Shown: positions 42,696 through 52,111, numbered from the stretch's first letter. The stretch is 60,415 nucleotides of DNA from Pseudomonas fluorescens (GCF_005938625.1 NZ_VCNJ01000073.1:1-60415), one strand, 5' to 3'. The notes: a model not told the origin generated them from the sequence alone. A program made the numbers and translations.

Positions 42696-42887
42696 CTATC
42701 CTTAAGCCCAGGCCATCCAAAACAGGGGAGAGCCGGTACACCGGCGCACGGGTCATCGGGAGTGACTTTCACGATTGTCGATCGTGGAAGTGTTCTGGGG
42801 GGTAAACAATCAGCTGCTACTGCGGCTGCTTGCCAGCATCGACTGAGTGATCCGGCGTCGGCTCCACGTATCGAGCGAGGTGACGTC
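42696..42887 (+). promoter_or_regulatory. Candidate sigmaS-type promoter and structured leader of prkA
   Basis: CTATCCTTAAG (42696-42706) resembles the sigmaS -10 consensus (CTATACT plus TAA). The following ~180 nt have no gene but two hairpins: GCCGG/CCGGC (42732-42745) and CACGAT/ATCGTG with a 5-nt loop (42768-42789). An AGGTG ribosome-binding site stands 6 nt before the prkA ATG. prkA homologs are stationary-phase and starvation induced in E. coli; promoter activity here is inference. Confidence 0.4.
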
Positions 42888-44810
42888 ATGAGTATCTTTA
42901 GCCACTTCCAACAACGCTTCGAGTCCACACGCCAGGAAGAACTCTCGCTGCAAGAGTACCTGGAGCTGTGCAAGAAGGACCGCAGCGCTTATGTTTCCGC
43001 CGCCGAGCGTCTATTACTGGCCATCGGTGAGCCGGAGCTGCTCGACACCTCGACCAATTCGAGGCTGTCCCGCATCTTTTCCAACAAGGTGATCCGTCGC
43101 TATCCGGCCTTTGAAGACTTCCACGGGATGGAAGAATGCATCGACCAGATCGTCTCGTATTTCCGCCATGCCGCCCAAGGCCTGGAAGAGAAGAAACAAA
43201 TCCTCTATCTGCTCGGCCCCGTCGGTGGCGGTAAATCGTCGCTGGCCGAGAAGCTGAAACAACTGATCGAAAAAGTGCCCTTCTACGCGATCAAGGGCTC
43301 GCCTGTATTCGAATCGCCTCTGGGTCTGTTCAACGCCACCGAAGATGGCGCGATCCTCGAAGAAGACTTCGGTATTCCACGGCGCTACCTGAACACCATC
43401 ATGTCGCCATGGGCGACCAAACGTCTGGCCGAATTCGGCGGCGACATCAGCCAGTTCCGCGTGGTCAAACTGTACCCGTCGATTCTCAATCAGATCGCCG
43501 TGGCCAAAACCGAACCGGGCGACGAGAACAACCAGGACATCTCCGCGCTGGTCGGTAAAGTCGACATCCGCAAACTTGAGGAATACCCACAGAACGACGC
43601 CGACGCTTATAGCTACTCCGGTGCGCTGTGCCGGGCCAACCAGGGCCTGATGGAATTCGTCGAAATGTTCAAGGCACCGATCAAGGTGCTGCACCCATTG
43701 CTGACCGCGACTCAGGAAGGCAACTACAACAGTACCGAAGGTCTCGGTGCGATTCCGTTCACCGGGATCCTGCTCGCCCACTCCAACGAATCGGAATGGC
43801 ACACCTTCCGCAACAACAAGAACAACGAGGCGTTCATCGACCGGATCTACATCGTCAAAGTGCCGTATTGCCTGCGCGTCAGCGATGAAGTGAAGATCTA
43901 CGACAAACTGCTGTTCAACAGCTCTCTGGCCAAGGCGCATTGCGCGCCCGACACCTTGAAGATGCTGGCCCAGTTCACTGTCCTCTCACGCCTCAAGGAG
44001 CCGGAAAACTCCAACATCTACTCGAAGATGCGCGTCTACGACGGCGAAAACCTCAAGGACACCGATCCGAAGGCCAAGTCGATTCAGGAATACCGCGACT
44101 CGGCCGGGGTGGACGAAGGCATGAACGGTCTGTCGACCCGCTTTGCGTTCAAGATCCTCTCCAAGGTATTCAACTTCGATCCGCATGAAATCGCTGCCAA
44201 CCCGGTGCACCTGCTCTATGTGCTGGAACAGCAGATCGAACAGGAACAATTCCAGGCCGAAACCCGCGAGCGCTACCTGCGCTACCTGAAAGAGTACCTG
44301 GCACCGCGTTATATCGAATTCATCGGCAAGGAGATCCAGACCGCGTACCTCGAGTCTTATAGCGAGTACGGCCAGAACATCTTCGACCGCTACGTGCTGT
44401 ACGCCGACTTCTGGATTCAGGATCAGGAGTACCGCGACCCGGAAACCGGCGAGATTCTCAACCGCGTGGCGCTGAACGAAGAACTGGAGAAAATCGAGAA
44501 GCCGGCCGGCATCAGCAATCCGAAGGATTTCCGTAACGAAATCGTCAACTTCGTCCTGCGCGCGCGGGCCAACAACAACGGCAAGAACCCGACCTGGCTC
44601 AGCTACGAAAAACTGCGGGTGGTCATCGAGAAGAAAATGTTCTCGAACACCGAGGATCTGCTGCCGGTCATCAGCTTCAACGCCAAGGCCAGCAAGGAGG
44701 ATCAGCAAAAGCACAACGACTTCGTCACTCGAATGGTCGAACGCGGCTACACCGACAAACAGGTACGGCTTCTTTCCGAATGGTACCTACGGGTACGGAA
44801 GTCGCAGTGA
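42888..44810 (+). CDS. prkA: PrkA/YeaG family AAA+ serine protein kinase
   Basis: Cytosolic 640-aa protein with an N-terminal AAA domain. Walker A is GPVGGGKSS (residues 110-118) and the Walker B/sensor region lies around LEEDFGIP and ILLAHSNESE. The C-terminal PrkA domain is helical. Homologs are stress-induced kinases; in E. coli YeaG acts with YeaH during nitrogen starvation. The ATG at 42888 is chosen over an in-frame extension to 42762 because it has a good ribosome-binding site and family start MSIFSHFQQRFE. First of the prkA-yeaH-spoVR operon. Confidence 0.93.
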   Translation: MSIFSHFQQRFESTRQEELSLQEYLELCKKDRSAYVSAAERLLLAIGEPELLDTSTNSRLSRIFSNKVIRRYPAFEDFHGMEECIDQIVSYFRHAAQGLEEKKQILYLLGPVGGGKSSLAEKLKQLIEKVPFYAIKGSPVFESPLGLFNATEDGAILEEDFGIPRRYLNTIMSPWATKRLAEFGGDISQFRVVKLYPSILNQIAVAKTEPGDENNQDISALVGKVDIRKLEEYPQNDADAYSYSGALCRANQGLMEFVEMFKAPIKVLHPLLTATQEGNYNSTEGLGAIPFTGILLAHSNESEWHTFRNNKNNEAFIDRIYIVKVPYCLRVSDEVKIYDKLLFNSSLAKAHCAPDTLKMLAQFTVLSRLKEPENSNIYSKMRVYDGENLKDTDPKAKSIQEYRDSAGVDEGMNGLSTRFAFKILSKVFNFDPHEIAANPVHLLYVLEQQIEQEQFQAETRERYLRYLKEYLAPRYIEFIGKEIQTAYLESYSEYGQNIFDRYVLYADFWIQDQEYRDPETGEILNRVALNEELEKIEKPAGISNPKDFRNEIVNFVLRARANNNGKNPTWLSYEKLRVVIEKKMFSNTEDLLPVISFNAKASKEDQQKHNDFVTRMVERGYTDKQVRLLSEWYLRVRKSQ

Positions 44811-44931
44811 AGCAGCTGCAAGCTTCTAGCTACAAGCTGCAAGAACAAAGCGCGTAACCCAGAGATGCCCGGGAACCTGCTTTTACTTGCAGCTTGAAGC
44901 TCACAACTTGAAGCTGCCCGGAGGGCTTCCT
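44811..44931. repeat. Degenerate AAGCTGCAAGCTT-type repeat tract
   Basis: Between the prkA stop and the yeaH start, several copies of GCAAGCTT/AAGCTGCAAG-like words occur in both orientations (GCTGCAAGCTTCTAGCTACA, later TTGCAGCTTGAAGCTCACAA). This gives a foldable, low-complexity spacer inside an operon. It resembles a dispersed intergenic repeat of Pseudomonas. Confidence 0.6.
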
Positions 44932-46203
44932 ATGAGTTATGTGATCGACCGACGTCTGAATGGCAAGAACAAGAGCACGGTGAACCGCCAGCGCTTCCTG
45001 CGGCGTTACCGTGATCACATCAAAAAGGCTGTCGAAGAGGCGGTCAGCCGGCGTTCCATTACCGATATGGAACACGGCGAACAGATCAGTATTCCCGGTC
45101 GCGACATCGACGAACCGGTGCTTCACCATGGCCGCGGCGGCAAGCAGACCGTGGTTCATCCCGGCAACAAGGAGTTTACCGCCGGCGAGCATATTGCCCG
45201 CCCACCGGGAGGTGGCGGCGGACGCGGACCGGGCAAGGCCGGCAATTCCGGCGAGGGCATGGACGAGTTCGTCTTCCAGATTACGCAGGAAGAGTTTCTC
45301 GAGTTCATGTTCGAAGATCTCGAGCTGCCCAATCTGGTCAAGCGTAACCTCAGCGGTACCGACACCTTTAAAACCGTGCGCGCCGGGATCAGCAACGAAG
45401 GCAACCCATCACGCATCAACATCATCCGCACCCTGCGTTCGGCCCATGCACGGCGCATTGCCTTGTCCGGCAGCAGCCGGGCGAAACTTCGCGAAGCCAA
45501 AGAAGAACTTGAGCGCCTGAGACGCGAAGAGCCGGACAACTTCGGCGATATTCAGGAACTCGAAGCAGAAATCGAGAAACTCAGCGCGCGTATTCATCGC
45601 GTACCGTTCCTCGACACCTTCGACCTGAAATACAACCTGCTGATCAAGCAACCGAACCCCAGCTCGAAAGCCGTGATGTTCTGCCTGATGGACGTTTCCG
45701 GCTCCATGACCCAGGCGACCAAGGACATCGCCAAGCGTTTTTTCATCCTTTTGTACCTGTTCCTGAAACGCAACTACGACAAGATCGACGTGGTGTTCAT
45801 CCGCCATCACACCAGCGCTCGCGAAGTCGACGAAGAGGAGTTTTTCTATTCGCGGGAAACCGGCGGCACCATCGTTTCCAGCGCCCTGAAACTGATGCAG
45901 GAGATCATGGCCGAGCGCTATCCCAGCAACGAGTGGAACATCTACGCGGCGCAGGCTTCCGACGGTGACAACTGGAACGACGACTCGCCAATCTGCCGCG
46001 ACATCCTGATCAACCAGATCATGCCGTTTGTGCAGTACTACACTTACGTGGAGATCACCCCGCGCGAACATCAGGCCTTGTGGTACGAGTACGAACGCAT
46101 TGCCGAAGCCTTTTCTGACACTTTTGCCCAGCAGCAACTGGTCTCGGCCGGAGATATCTATCCGGTCTTCCGTGAACTCTTCCAGCGCAGGTTAGTGACA
46201 TGA
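44932..46203 (+). CDS. yeaH: YeaH/YhbH family (DUF444) protein
   Basis: Protein of 423 aa. A basic N-terminus is followed by a Gly-rich linker (PGGGGGRGPGKAG) and a C-terminal von Willebrand A-like domain with a MIDAS motif at D254-x-S-x-S (MDVSGSMTQATK). The function is not fully known; it pairs with PrkA. The ATG at 44932 has CGGAGG upstream; the earlier in-frame Met at 44887 lies in the repeat tract and is rejected. It overlaps spoVR by 4 nt. Confidence 0.93.
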   Translation: MSYVIDRRLNGKNKSTVNRQRFLRRYRDHIKKAVEEAVSRRSITDMEHGEQISIPGRDIDEPVLHHGRGGKQTVVHPGNKEFTAGEHIARPPGGGGGRGPGKAGNSGEGMDEFVFQITQEEFLEFMFEDLELPNLVKRNLSGTDTFKTVRAGISNEGNPSRINIIRTLRSAHARRIALSGSSRAKLREAKEELERLRREEPDNFGDIQELEAEIEKLSARIHRVPFLDTFDLKYNLLIKQPNPSSKAVMFCLMDVSGSMTQATKDIAKRFFILLYLFLKRNYDKIDVVFIRHHTSAREVDEEEFFYSRETGGTIVSSALKLMQEIMAERYPSNEWNIYAAQASDGDNWNDDSPICRDILINQIMPFVQYYTYVEITPREHQALWYEYERIAEAFSDTFAQQQLVSAGDIYPVFRELFQRRLVT

Positions 46204-47762
46204 CCGCCAAAGAGCAGAAGCGCCAACCCATTTCCACCGGCTCTGAATGGACGTTCGAGCTGATTCAGACCTACGACCGCGAAATCGCCCGGATCGCGGC
46301 CCGCTATGCGCTGGATACTTATCCCAACCAGATCGAAGTGATCACCGCCGAGCAGATGATGGACGCGTACGCCTCGGTGGGCATGCCGCTGGGTTATCAC
46401 CACTGGTCTTACGGCAAACACTTCCTCAGCACCGAGAAATCCTACAGTCGCGGGCAAATGGGCCTGGCCTACGAAATCGTTATCAACTCCGATCCGTGCA
46501 TTGCCTATCTGATGGAAGAAAACACCATCTGCATGCAGGCGCTGGTGGTGGCTCACGCATGCTATGGCCACAACAGTTTCTTCAAGGGCAACTACCTGTT
46601 CCGCACCTGGACCGATGCCAGTTCGATTATCGATTACCTGGTGTTTGCCAAGCAGTACATCATGCAGTGCGAGGAGCGCCACGGCATCGATGCCGTGGAG
46701 GACTTGCTCGACTCCTGCCATGCCCTGATGAACTACGGCGTCGACCGTTACAAACGGCCGTACCCGATTTCCGCCGAAGAGGAGCGGCGCCGGCAGAAAG
46801 ATCGCGAAGAGCACCTGCAAAAGCAGATCAACGATCTGTGGCGCACCATTCCCAAAGGGGCGGACAAGTACAGCGACAAGGACAACGCTCGCTTCCCGGC
46901 CGAGCCGCAGGAAAACATCCTGTACTTCATCGAGAAACACGCGCCGTTGCTTGAGCCATGGCAGCGCGAGATCGTGCGGATCGTGCGCAAGATCGCCCAG
47001 TACTTCTATCCACAACGCCAGACCCAGGTGATGAACGAAGGCTGGGCGACGTTCTGGCACTACACGCTGATGAACGACCTGTACGACGAAGGCCTCGTCA
47101 CCGAAGGCTTCATGATGGAGTTCCTCACCTCGCACACCAGCGTGGTGTTTCAGCCAGGTTTCGACAGCCCCTACTACAACGGCATCAACCCTTACGCGCT
47201 GGGCTTTGCGATGTATCGCGACATTCGGCGCATGTGTGAGGAGCCTACCGAAGAGGATCGTCGCTGGTTCCCGGAAATTGCCGGGACTGACTGGCTGTCG
47301 ACCATCAAGTTCGCCATGAGCAGCTTCAAGGATGAGAGTTTCATCCTGCAGTATCTGTCACCGAAGGTGATCCGTGACCTGAAACTGTTCAGCATCATGG
47401 ATGACGATCAGAAGGACGACTTGCTGGTGCCTGCGATTCATGACGAACCCGGCTACCGGATCATCCGCGAAACCCTGGCCGCGCAATACAACCTCGGCAA
47501 TCGTGAACCGAATGTGCAGATCTACAGCATCGATCGGCGCGGCGACCGCTCACTGACCTTGCGTCACCAACAGCACGACCGCAAACCGCTGGGAGACTCC
47601 ACTGACGAAGTGCTTAAACATCTGCATCGCCTGTGGGGCTTCGATATCCACCTGGAAACCCTGCAAGGCGACCAGATCATGAAAACCCACCACGTTCCGC
47701 CACGCAGCGAACACAGCGAAGGGGATTACGGTCGACTGGATCTGGCCGTCATTCATCTTTGA
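46200..47762 (+). CDS. SpoVR/YcgB family protein
   Basis: Conserved 520-aa cytosolic protein, homolog of E. coli YcgB and B. subtilis SpoVR. Conserved stretches include MPLGYHHWSYGKHFL, VVAHACYGHNSFFKGN, QVMNEGWATFWHY and NGINPYALGFAMYRDI. The many conserved His/Glu residues hint at a metal site, but no activity is known. The fixed prkA-yeaH-spoVR order suggests one stress-response complex or pathway. The ATGA overlap with yeaH sets the start. Confidence 0.93.
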   Translation: MTAKEQKRQPISTGSEWTFELIQTYDREIARIAARYALDTYPNQIEVITAEQMMDAYASVGMPLGYHHWSYGKHFLSTEKSYSRGQMGLAYEIVINSDPCIAYLMEENTICMQALVVAHACYGHNSFFKGNYLFRTWTDASSIIDYLVFAKQYIMQCEERHGIDAVEDLLDSCHALMNYGVDRYKRPYPISAEEERRRQKDREEHLQKQINDLWRTIPKGADKYSDKDNARFPAEPQENILYFIEKHAPLLEPWQREIVRIVRKIAQYFYPQRQTQVMNEGWATFWHYTLMNDLYDEGLVTEGFMMEFLTSHTSVVFQPGFDSPYYNGINPYALGFAMYRDIRRMCEEPTEEDRRWFPEIAGTDWLSTIKFAMSSFKDESFILQYLSPKVIRDLKLFSIMDDDQKDDLLVPAIHDEPGYRIIRETLAAQYNLGNREPNVQIYSIDRRGDRSLTLRHQQHDRKPLGDSTDEVLKHLHRLWGFDIHLETLQGDQIMKTHHVPPRSEHSEGDYGRLDLAVIHL

Positions 47763-47825
47763 AACGGTTCTGGCCTCCGAAAGTCCGGCGCAAGGGTTAT
47801 CCTGTCGGGCTAACGGAGGTTTTTT

Positions 47826-49049
47826 ATGCAGATTTTCAAGGTTGGCGGTGCCGTACGTGATCGCTTGCTGGGCAAACCGGTCACGGACATCGATTGGGTC
47901 GTGGTCGGCGCCACCACAGAGGAAATGCTCGCCCAGGGTTATCGCCCGGTCGGTGCGGATTTCCCGGTGTTTCTTCACCCAAAAAGCGGCGAGGAATATG
48001 CCCTCGCCCGCACCGAGCGCAAAAGCGGGCGCGGTTACGGTGGCTTCACCTTTCACGCCAGCCCCGAAGTCACGCTTGAAGAAGACCTGATCCGCCGCGA
48101 CCTGACCATCAACGCCATGGCCGAGGACGATCAGCAAAATCTGACTGATCCATACCAGGGTCAGCGCGATCTGGAAGCCCGGATCCTGCGCCACGTTTCT
48201 CCGGCGTTCGCCGAGGATCCCCTTCGTGTATTGCGCGTTGCCCGCTTCGCTGCGCGTTATGCCGGGCTTGGTTTCACCGTCGCGCCAGAGACGCTCGAAC
48301 TGATGCGTCAGCTCAGCGACTCCGGCGAACTGGAAGCACTGACTGCCGAACGCAGCTGGAAGGAAATCTCCCGGGCACTGATGGAAGATCAGCCGCAGGT
48401 GTTCATTCAAGTGCTGCGCGACTGCGGCGCACTGAAGGTGCTGATTCCGGAAGTCGACGCGCTTTTTGGAGTGCCACAACCGGAAGCCCATCATCCGGAA
48501 ATCGACACCGGCCTGCACATGCTCAGCGTGTTGGAGCAATCAGCGCTGCATAAACAACCGCTGACCGTGCGCTGGGCTTGCCTGCTGCATGATCTCGGCA
48601 AAGGTCTGACCCCGGAAGAAGAGTGGCCGCGACACATCGCCCATGAGCACACGGGGTTGAAGCCGATCAAAGCGGTCAACGAACGCTTTAAGGCACCGAA
48701 GGATTGTCAGGAGCTGGCGCTACTGGTCGGCCAGTACCACACCCATGGCCACCGGGCGCTGGAGCTGAAGGCATCGACATTGCTGGAGCTGCTGCAGAGT
48801 TTTGACGTGTATAGGCGACCGCAGCGGTTTGAGGAGTTTATCGCCGCATGCGAAATGGATGCTCGAGGGCGCAAAGGGCTGGAGCAGAGAAGTTATCCAC
48901 AGGCGGATTATTTGCGTGGAGCTGCCAAGGTTGCGCGGGAAGTCGCGGTGAAGCCGTTGCTGGAGAAGGGATTCAAGGGCCCTGAGTTGGGAGAAGCGCT
49001 GAAGCGTGAGCGCCTGAAAGAGTTGAAGGCTTACAAGGAAAACAACTAA
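47826..49049 (+). CDS. cca: Multifunctional CCA tRNA nucleotidyltransferase
   Basis: Class II CCA-adding enzyme of 407 aa that builds and repairs tRNA 3' ends. The nucleotidyltransferase head has GGAVRDRLLGKPVTDIDWVVVG (catalytic Asp pair), then RRDLTINAMA and the base-selecting region (ERSWKEISRAL). The C-terminal HD domain (HMLSVLEQ and LLHDLGKG) gives phosphatase/phosphodiesterase activity, as in the E. coli-type enzyme. A good AGGTTTTTT-ATG start follows a short gap from spoVR. Confidence 0.95.
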   Translation: MQIFKVGGAVRDRLLGKPVTDIDWVVVGATTEEMLAQGYRPVGADFPVFLHPKSGEEYALARTERKSGRGYGGFTFHASPEVTLEEDLIRRDLTINAMAEDDQQNLTDPYQGQRDLEARILRHVSPAFAEDPLRVLRVARFAARYAGLGFTVAPETLELMRQLSDSGELEALTAERSWKEISRALMEDQPQVFIQVLRDCGALKVLIPEVDALFGVPQPEAHHPEIDTGLHMLSVLEQSALHKQPLTVRWACLLHDLGKGLTPEEEWPRHIAHEHTGLKPIKAVNERFKAPKDCQELALLVGQYHTHGHRALELKASTLLELLQSFDVYRRPQRFEEFIAACEMDARGRKGLEQRSYPQADYLRGAAKVAREVAVKPLLEKGFKGPELGEALKRERLKELKAYKENN

Positions 49050-49057
49050 AGCAAGAT

Positions 49058-49137
49058 CAAAAGATCGCAGCCTGCGGCAGCTCCTACACGGGAACATGCG
49101 TTTCTCTGTAGGAGCTGCCGCAGGCTGCGATCTTTTG
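49058..49137. repeat. Perfect 31-bp inverted repeat (BIME) between cca and folK
   Basis: The arms 49058-49088 and 49107-49137 are exact complements, with an 18-nt spacer. They contain the GTAGGAGCTGCCGCAGGCTG REP core plus GATCTTTTG, and end only 4 nt from the folK stop. With A-rich and T-rich ends it could act as a bidirectional terminator of the convergent genes. Confidence 0.9.
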
Positions 49138-49140
49138 CTT

Positions 49141-49656
49141 TTAAAGATTCTGCGGGGTCAGCTGCGCGCCACGCCATTCGAACGCAACCGGCGCCAGCAC
49201 CTGATCAATCTGCGCCTCAGCCCACAATGTCGCGAAGCTTTTTCCCACACCCGGATGCACGCGATCCGGCGCAATCAGTGACAGCGGCCACAGCACAAAA
49301 GCATTTTTCAGAATCTCGGCACGTGGCAAAACCAGCCCGTCGAAATTCCCCGCCAGCTCGCCATACAGCAGCACGTCGATATCCAGCGGCAAGCCCTTGC
49401 GATCAGGCGCGTAGCGACCGTTATCCGCCTCGATGAATTTCAAGCGTCGATCCAGTTCCATCAACGGCAGATCGGTAAACGCCGACACCACAAAGTTGAA
49501 GAACGGCCCGCTCTTGATCCCCACAGGCGCGCTCTCGAACACCGCCGAACAGCGGATATCCACCAGAAACGTCGCCAATGCGTCGAGTCCGGCGCGCAAA
49601 TGGATTTCGCGCTCGATATTGCTACCGAGCCCTAAGTAGACCTGAGTCAGGGACAT
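49141..49656 (-). CDS. folK: 2-amino-4-hydroxy-6-hydroxymethyldihydropteridine pyrophosphokinase
   Basis: Folate-pathway pyrophosphokinase of 171 aa. VYLGLGSNIEREIHLRAG opens the domain, and PLDIDVLLYG holds the conserved Asp-x-Asp that binds magnesium. The ATG at 49656 is chosen over an upstream extension to 49734, which lies inside folB. It overlaps the folB end by 10 nt, so the consecutive pathway steps are coupled. Confidence 0.94.
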   Translation of the reverse strand: MSLTQVYLGLGSNIEREIHLRAGLDALATFLVDIRCSAVFESAPVGIKSGPFFNFVVSAFTDLPLMELDRRLKFIEADNGRYAPDRKGLPLDIDVLLYGELAGNFDGLVLPRAEILKNAFVLWPLSLIAPDRVHPGVGKSFATLWAEAQIDQVLAPVAFEWRGAQLTPQNL

Positions 49657-50003
49657 CCGCGCTCGATCTCCACACCCACGCCACCCTTCGCAGCGGGAAC
49701 GGCGCCAGGCTTGGTCAGCTTCAGACGCACCCACGTGATGTTGAATTCGCTCATAAGCACTTCGACCAGACGCTCGGCAAAGGTCTCTACCAACTGAAAC
49801 TGCGCCTGCTCGGCAAAAGCCTGAATCCGCGTGGACACGCTGGCGTAATCGAGCGCCAGGGTCAGGTCGTCACCGGCGGCGGCCGGGCGATTGTCCCAGG
49901 CGAAGCTCAGATCAAGTCGCAAGCACTGTCGGATGCCGCGCTCCCAGTCGTAGGCACCAATCACGGTGTCGACTTCCAGGCCCTCGATAAACACTCTGTC
50001 CAA
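49647..50003 (-). CDS. folB: Dihydroneopterin aldolase
   Basis: Folate-pathway aldolase of 118 aa. DRVFIEGLEVDTVIGAYDWER is the N-terminal signature with the catalytic Tyr region, and LKLTKPGAVPAAKGGVGVEIER holds the conserved Lys. No ATG fits: a TTG at 50003 with GGAG about 8 nt upstream gives the family start; another TTG at 50027 is less likely. It is divergent from plsY. Confidence 0.92.
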   Translation of the reverse strand: MDRVFIEGLEVDTVIGAYDWERGIRQCLRLDLSFAWDNRPAAAGDDLTLALDYASVSTRIQAFAEQAQFQLVETFAERLVEVLMSEFNITWVRLKLTKPGAVPAAKGGVGVEIERGCP

Positions 50004-50077
50004 GCACTTCTCTCCACTGCACGACAAGGGCGCAATGCGCCGTTAGAATCAGGGCGTCCTCGCCCGGAATAGTTAGC

Positions 50078-50647
50078 ATGTTTTGGTTACTGGCGACTTT
50101 CGCCTACCTGCTCGGCTCGCTGTCCTTCGCCATTTTGCTCAGCCGCCTGACCGGAAATCCGGACCCGCGAATGAGTGGCTCGGGCAATGCCGGTGCTACC
50201 AACATGCTGCGCCTGGCCGGTCGCAAACTGGCGATCCTGACCTTGCTGGGTGATCTGTGCAAAGGCCTGGTGCCGGTGCTGATTGCCTCGGCTGTCGGTC
50301 TTTCGCTACAAGATCAGGCGTGGATCGGCGTGTGCGCCGTGATCGGTCACCTGTTCCCGCTGTACTTCCGCTTCCGTGGCGGCAAAGGTGTCGCCACCGC
50401 TGCCGGCATGCTGCTGGGCCTGTACCCGCCCGCCGCGCTGCTAGCAATCTGCGCGTGGCTACTGACGTTCTACCTGACCCGCACCAGCTCGCTGGCGGCG
50501 CTGATTGCCACACCGCTGACCTTGCCACTGTTAGCCTGGCAGGAACCGGAAGCGCTGTTGCCGATGAGCGCACTGACCTTACTGATCGTCTGGCGCCACC
50601 GCGGCAATCTACGCGACCTGTTTGCCGGGCGCGAACGGCATTTTTAA
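50078..50647 (+). CDS. plsY: Glycerol-3-phosphate acyltransferase PlsY
   Basis: Inner-membrane enzyme of 189 aa that transfers the acyl group from acyl-phosphate to glycerol-3-phosphate, the first step of phospholipid synthesis. Five hydrophobic segments are visible. The conserved loops are SGNAGATNMLRLAGR, GHLFPLYFRFRGGKGVATAAG and the C-terminal WRHRGNLRDLFAGRE. It lies between folB and tsaD, convergent with tsaD. Confidence 0.95.
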   Translation: MFWLLATFAYLLGSLSFAILLSRLTGNPDPRMSGSGNAGATNMLRLAGRKLAILTLLGDLCKGLVPVLIASAVGLSLQDQAWIGVCAVIGHLFPLYFRFRGGKGVATAAGMLLGLYPPAALLAICAWLLTFYLTRTSSLAALIATPLTLPLLAWQEPEALLPMSALTLLIVWRHRGNLRDLFAGRERHF

Positions 50648-50667
50648 ATAGCGCACATGAGCGCTGC

Positions 50668-51696
50668 TCATCGCAACGCCGACAACTGCTCCATTGGCCA
50701 GCGTGCCTGCACACTGATCGCCAGACTTTCCTGCTGACCGGCCTGCAAACGCTGACAACCGGCAAACGCGATCATCGCGCCGTTGTCGGTGCAGAACTCG
50801 GGACGGGCGTAAAACACATCGCCCTTCATGTCGCCGAGCATTTTCTCCAGCGAAACCCGCAGGGCCTTATTGGCACTGACGCCGCCAGCGATCACCAGAC
50901 GCTTCATGCCCGCCTGTTTCAGGGCACGCTTGCACTTGATGGTCAAAGTCTCCACCACGGCCTGCTGGAACGCCAGCGCGATGTCGCAACGGGCTTGCTC
51001 GTTTTCGTCCCCGGCGCTGACACACTGCTGCCAGGCGTTGAGAGCAGAGGTTTTCAGCCCACTGAAGCTGAATTGCAGGCCCGGGCGATCACACATCGGA
51101 CGCGGGAAGGTAAAACGTCCTGCGACACCCTTCTCTGCCAGTTTGGCGATTTCCGGGCCGCCCGGATAATTGAGGCCCATCATCTTCGCGGTTTTATCGA
51201 ACGCTTCGCCGGCGGCATCATCGAGCGTCTCGCCGAGCAGGCTGTATTGACCGATGCCATCGACCTGAACCAGCTGCGTATGGCCGCCGGAAACCAACAA
51301 AGCGACGAACGGGAATTCCGGCGGTTTTGGCTCCAGCATTGGCGCGAGCAAATGCCCTTCCATGTGGTGCACGCCAAGCGCCGGAATGCCCCAGGCAAAC
51401 GCCAGCGCTTGAGCGCAGGAAGCACCGACCAGCAACGCGCCAACCAGGCCAGGACCCGCGGTATAGGCGATCGCATCGATCTCGGTCGGCACGCAGTCCG
51501 CCTCGGCCAACACCTGACGAATCAAGGGCAGCATGCGTTTGACGTGGTCACGCGAGGCCAGCTCCGGCACCACCCCGCCATAAGCGCGGTGCAGGTCGAT
51601 CTGGCTGAACAGCGCGTCAGCCAACAGGCCACGTTCACTGTCATATAATGCGACGCCGGTTTCGTCGCAGGAGGTTTCTAATCCCAGTACTAGCAT
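50668..51696 (-). CDS. tsaD: tRNA N6-adenosine threonylcarbamoyltransferase TsaD
   Basis: Catalytic subunit (342 aa) of the TsaBDE complex that makes t6A37 in ANN-decoding tRNAs. The ASKHA fold has LETSCDETGVALYD and the metal-binding HMEGHLLAP; the GGVSANKALR loop lies near the C-terminus. The predicted CAT-anticodon tRNA at the right edge of this window would be one of its targets. It is divergent from rpsU. Confidence 0.97.
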   Translation of the reverse strand: MLVLGLETSCDETGVALYDSERGLLADALFSQIDLHRAYGGVVPELASRDHVKRMLPLIRQVLAEADCVPTEIDAIAYTAGPGLVGALLVGASCAQALAFAWGIPALGVHHMEGHLLAPMLEPKPPEFPFVALLVSGGHTQLVQVDGIGQYSLLGETLDDAAGEAFDKTAKMMGLNYPGGPEIAKLAEKGVAGRFTFPRPMCDRPGLQFSFSGLKTSALNAWQQCVSAGDENEQARCDIALAFQQAVVETLTIKCKRALKQAGMKRLVIAGGVSANKALRVSLEKMLGDMKGDVFYARPEFCTDNGAMIAFAGCQRLQAGQQESLAISVQARWPMEQLSALR

Positions 51697-51895
51697 GGGT
51701 TTGCGCCTTGTTTAGGCTGAATTCGAAGGCGCGCATAATAGTCGCCGCGTGATGCCCCGACCAGCGGTTTTCGATCAGAGGCTTTGCATTCCGAGCGATG
51801 AGGGGTTAACATCCGCAACCCTTAAAAACCGACGTCTTCAAGTGCTCTTTTGCCGCGAGGATGTTGACCCCGGTAATGAATGAAGGTAGCTCTGG

Positions 51896-52111
51896 ATGCC
51901 AGCCGTCAAAGTTAAAGAGAACGAACCCTTCGACGTAGCTCTGCGTCGTTTCAAGCGCTCCTGCGAAAAAGCCGGTGTACTGGCTGAAGTTCGTAGCCGC
52001 GAATTTTACGAGAAGCCAACTTCTGAGCGTAAGCGCAAAGCAGCAGCCGCTGTTAAGCGTCACGCCAAGAAAGTTCAGCGCGAACAGCGCCGCGCCGTTC
52101 GTCTGTACTAA
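51896..52111 (+). CDS. rpsU: 30S ribosomal protein bS21
   Basis: Small basic protein of 71 aa, binding near the anti-Shine-Dalgarno region of 16S r[29 protein letters not shown] and the Lys/Arg-rich tail are diagnostic. First gene of the rpsU-dnaG-rpoD macromolecular-synthesis cluster, about 200 bp from divergent tsaD. Confidence 0.98.
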
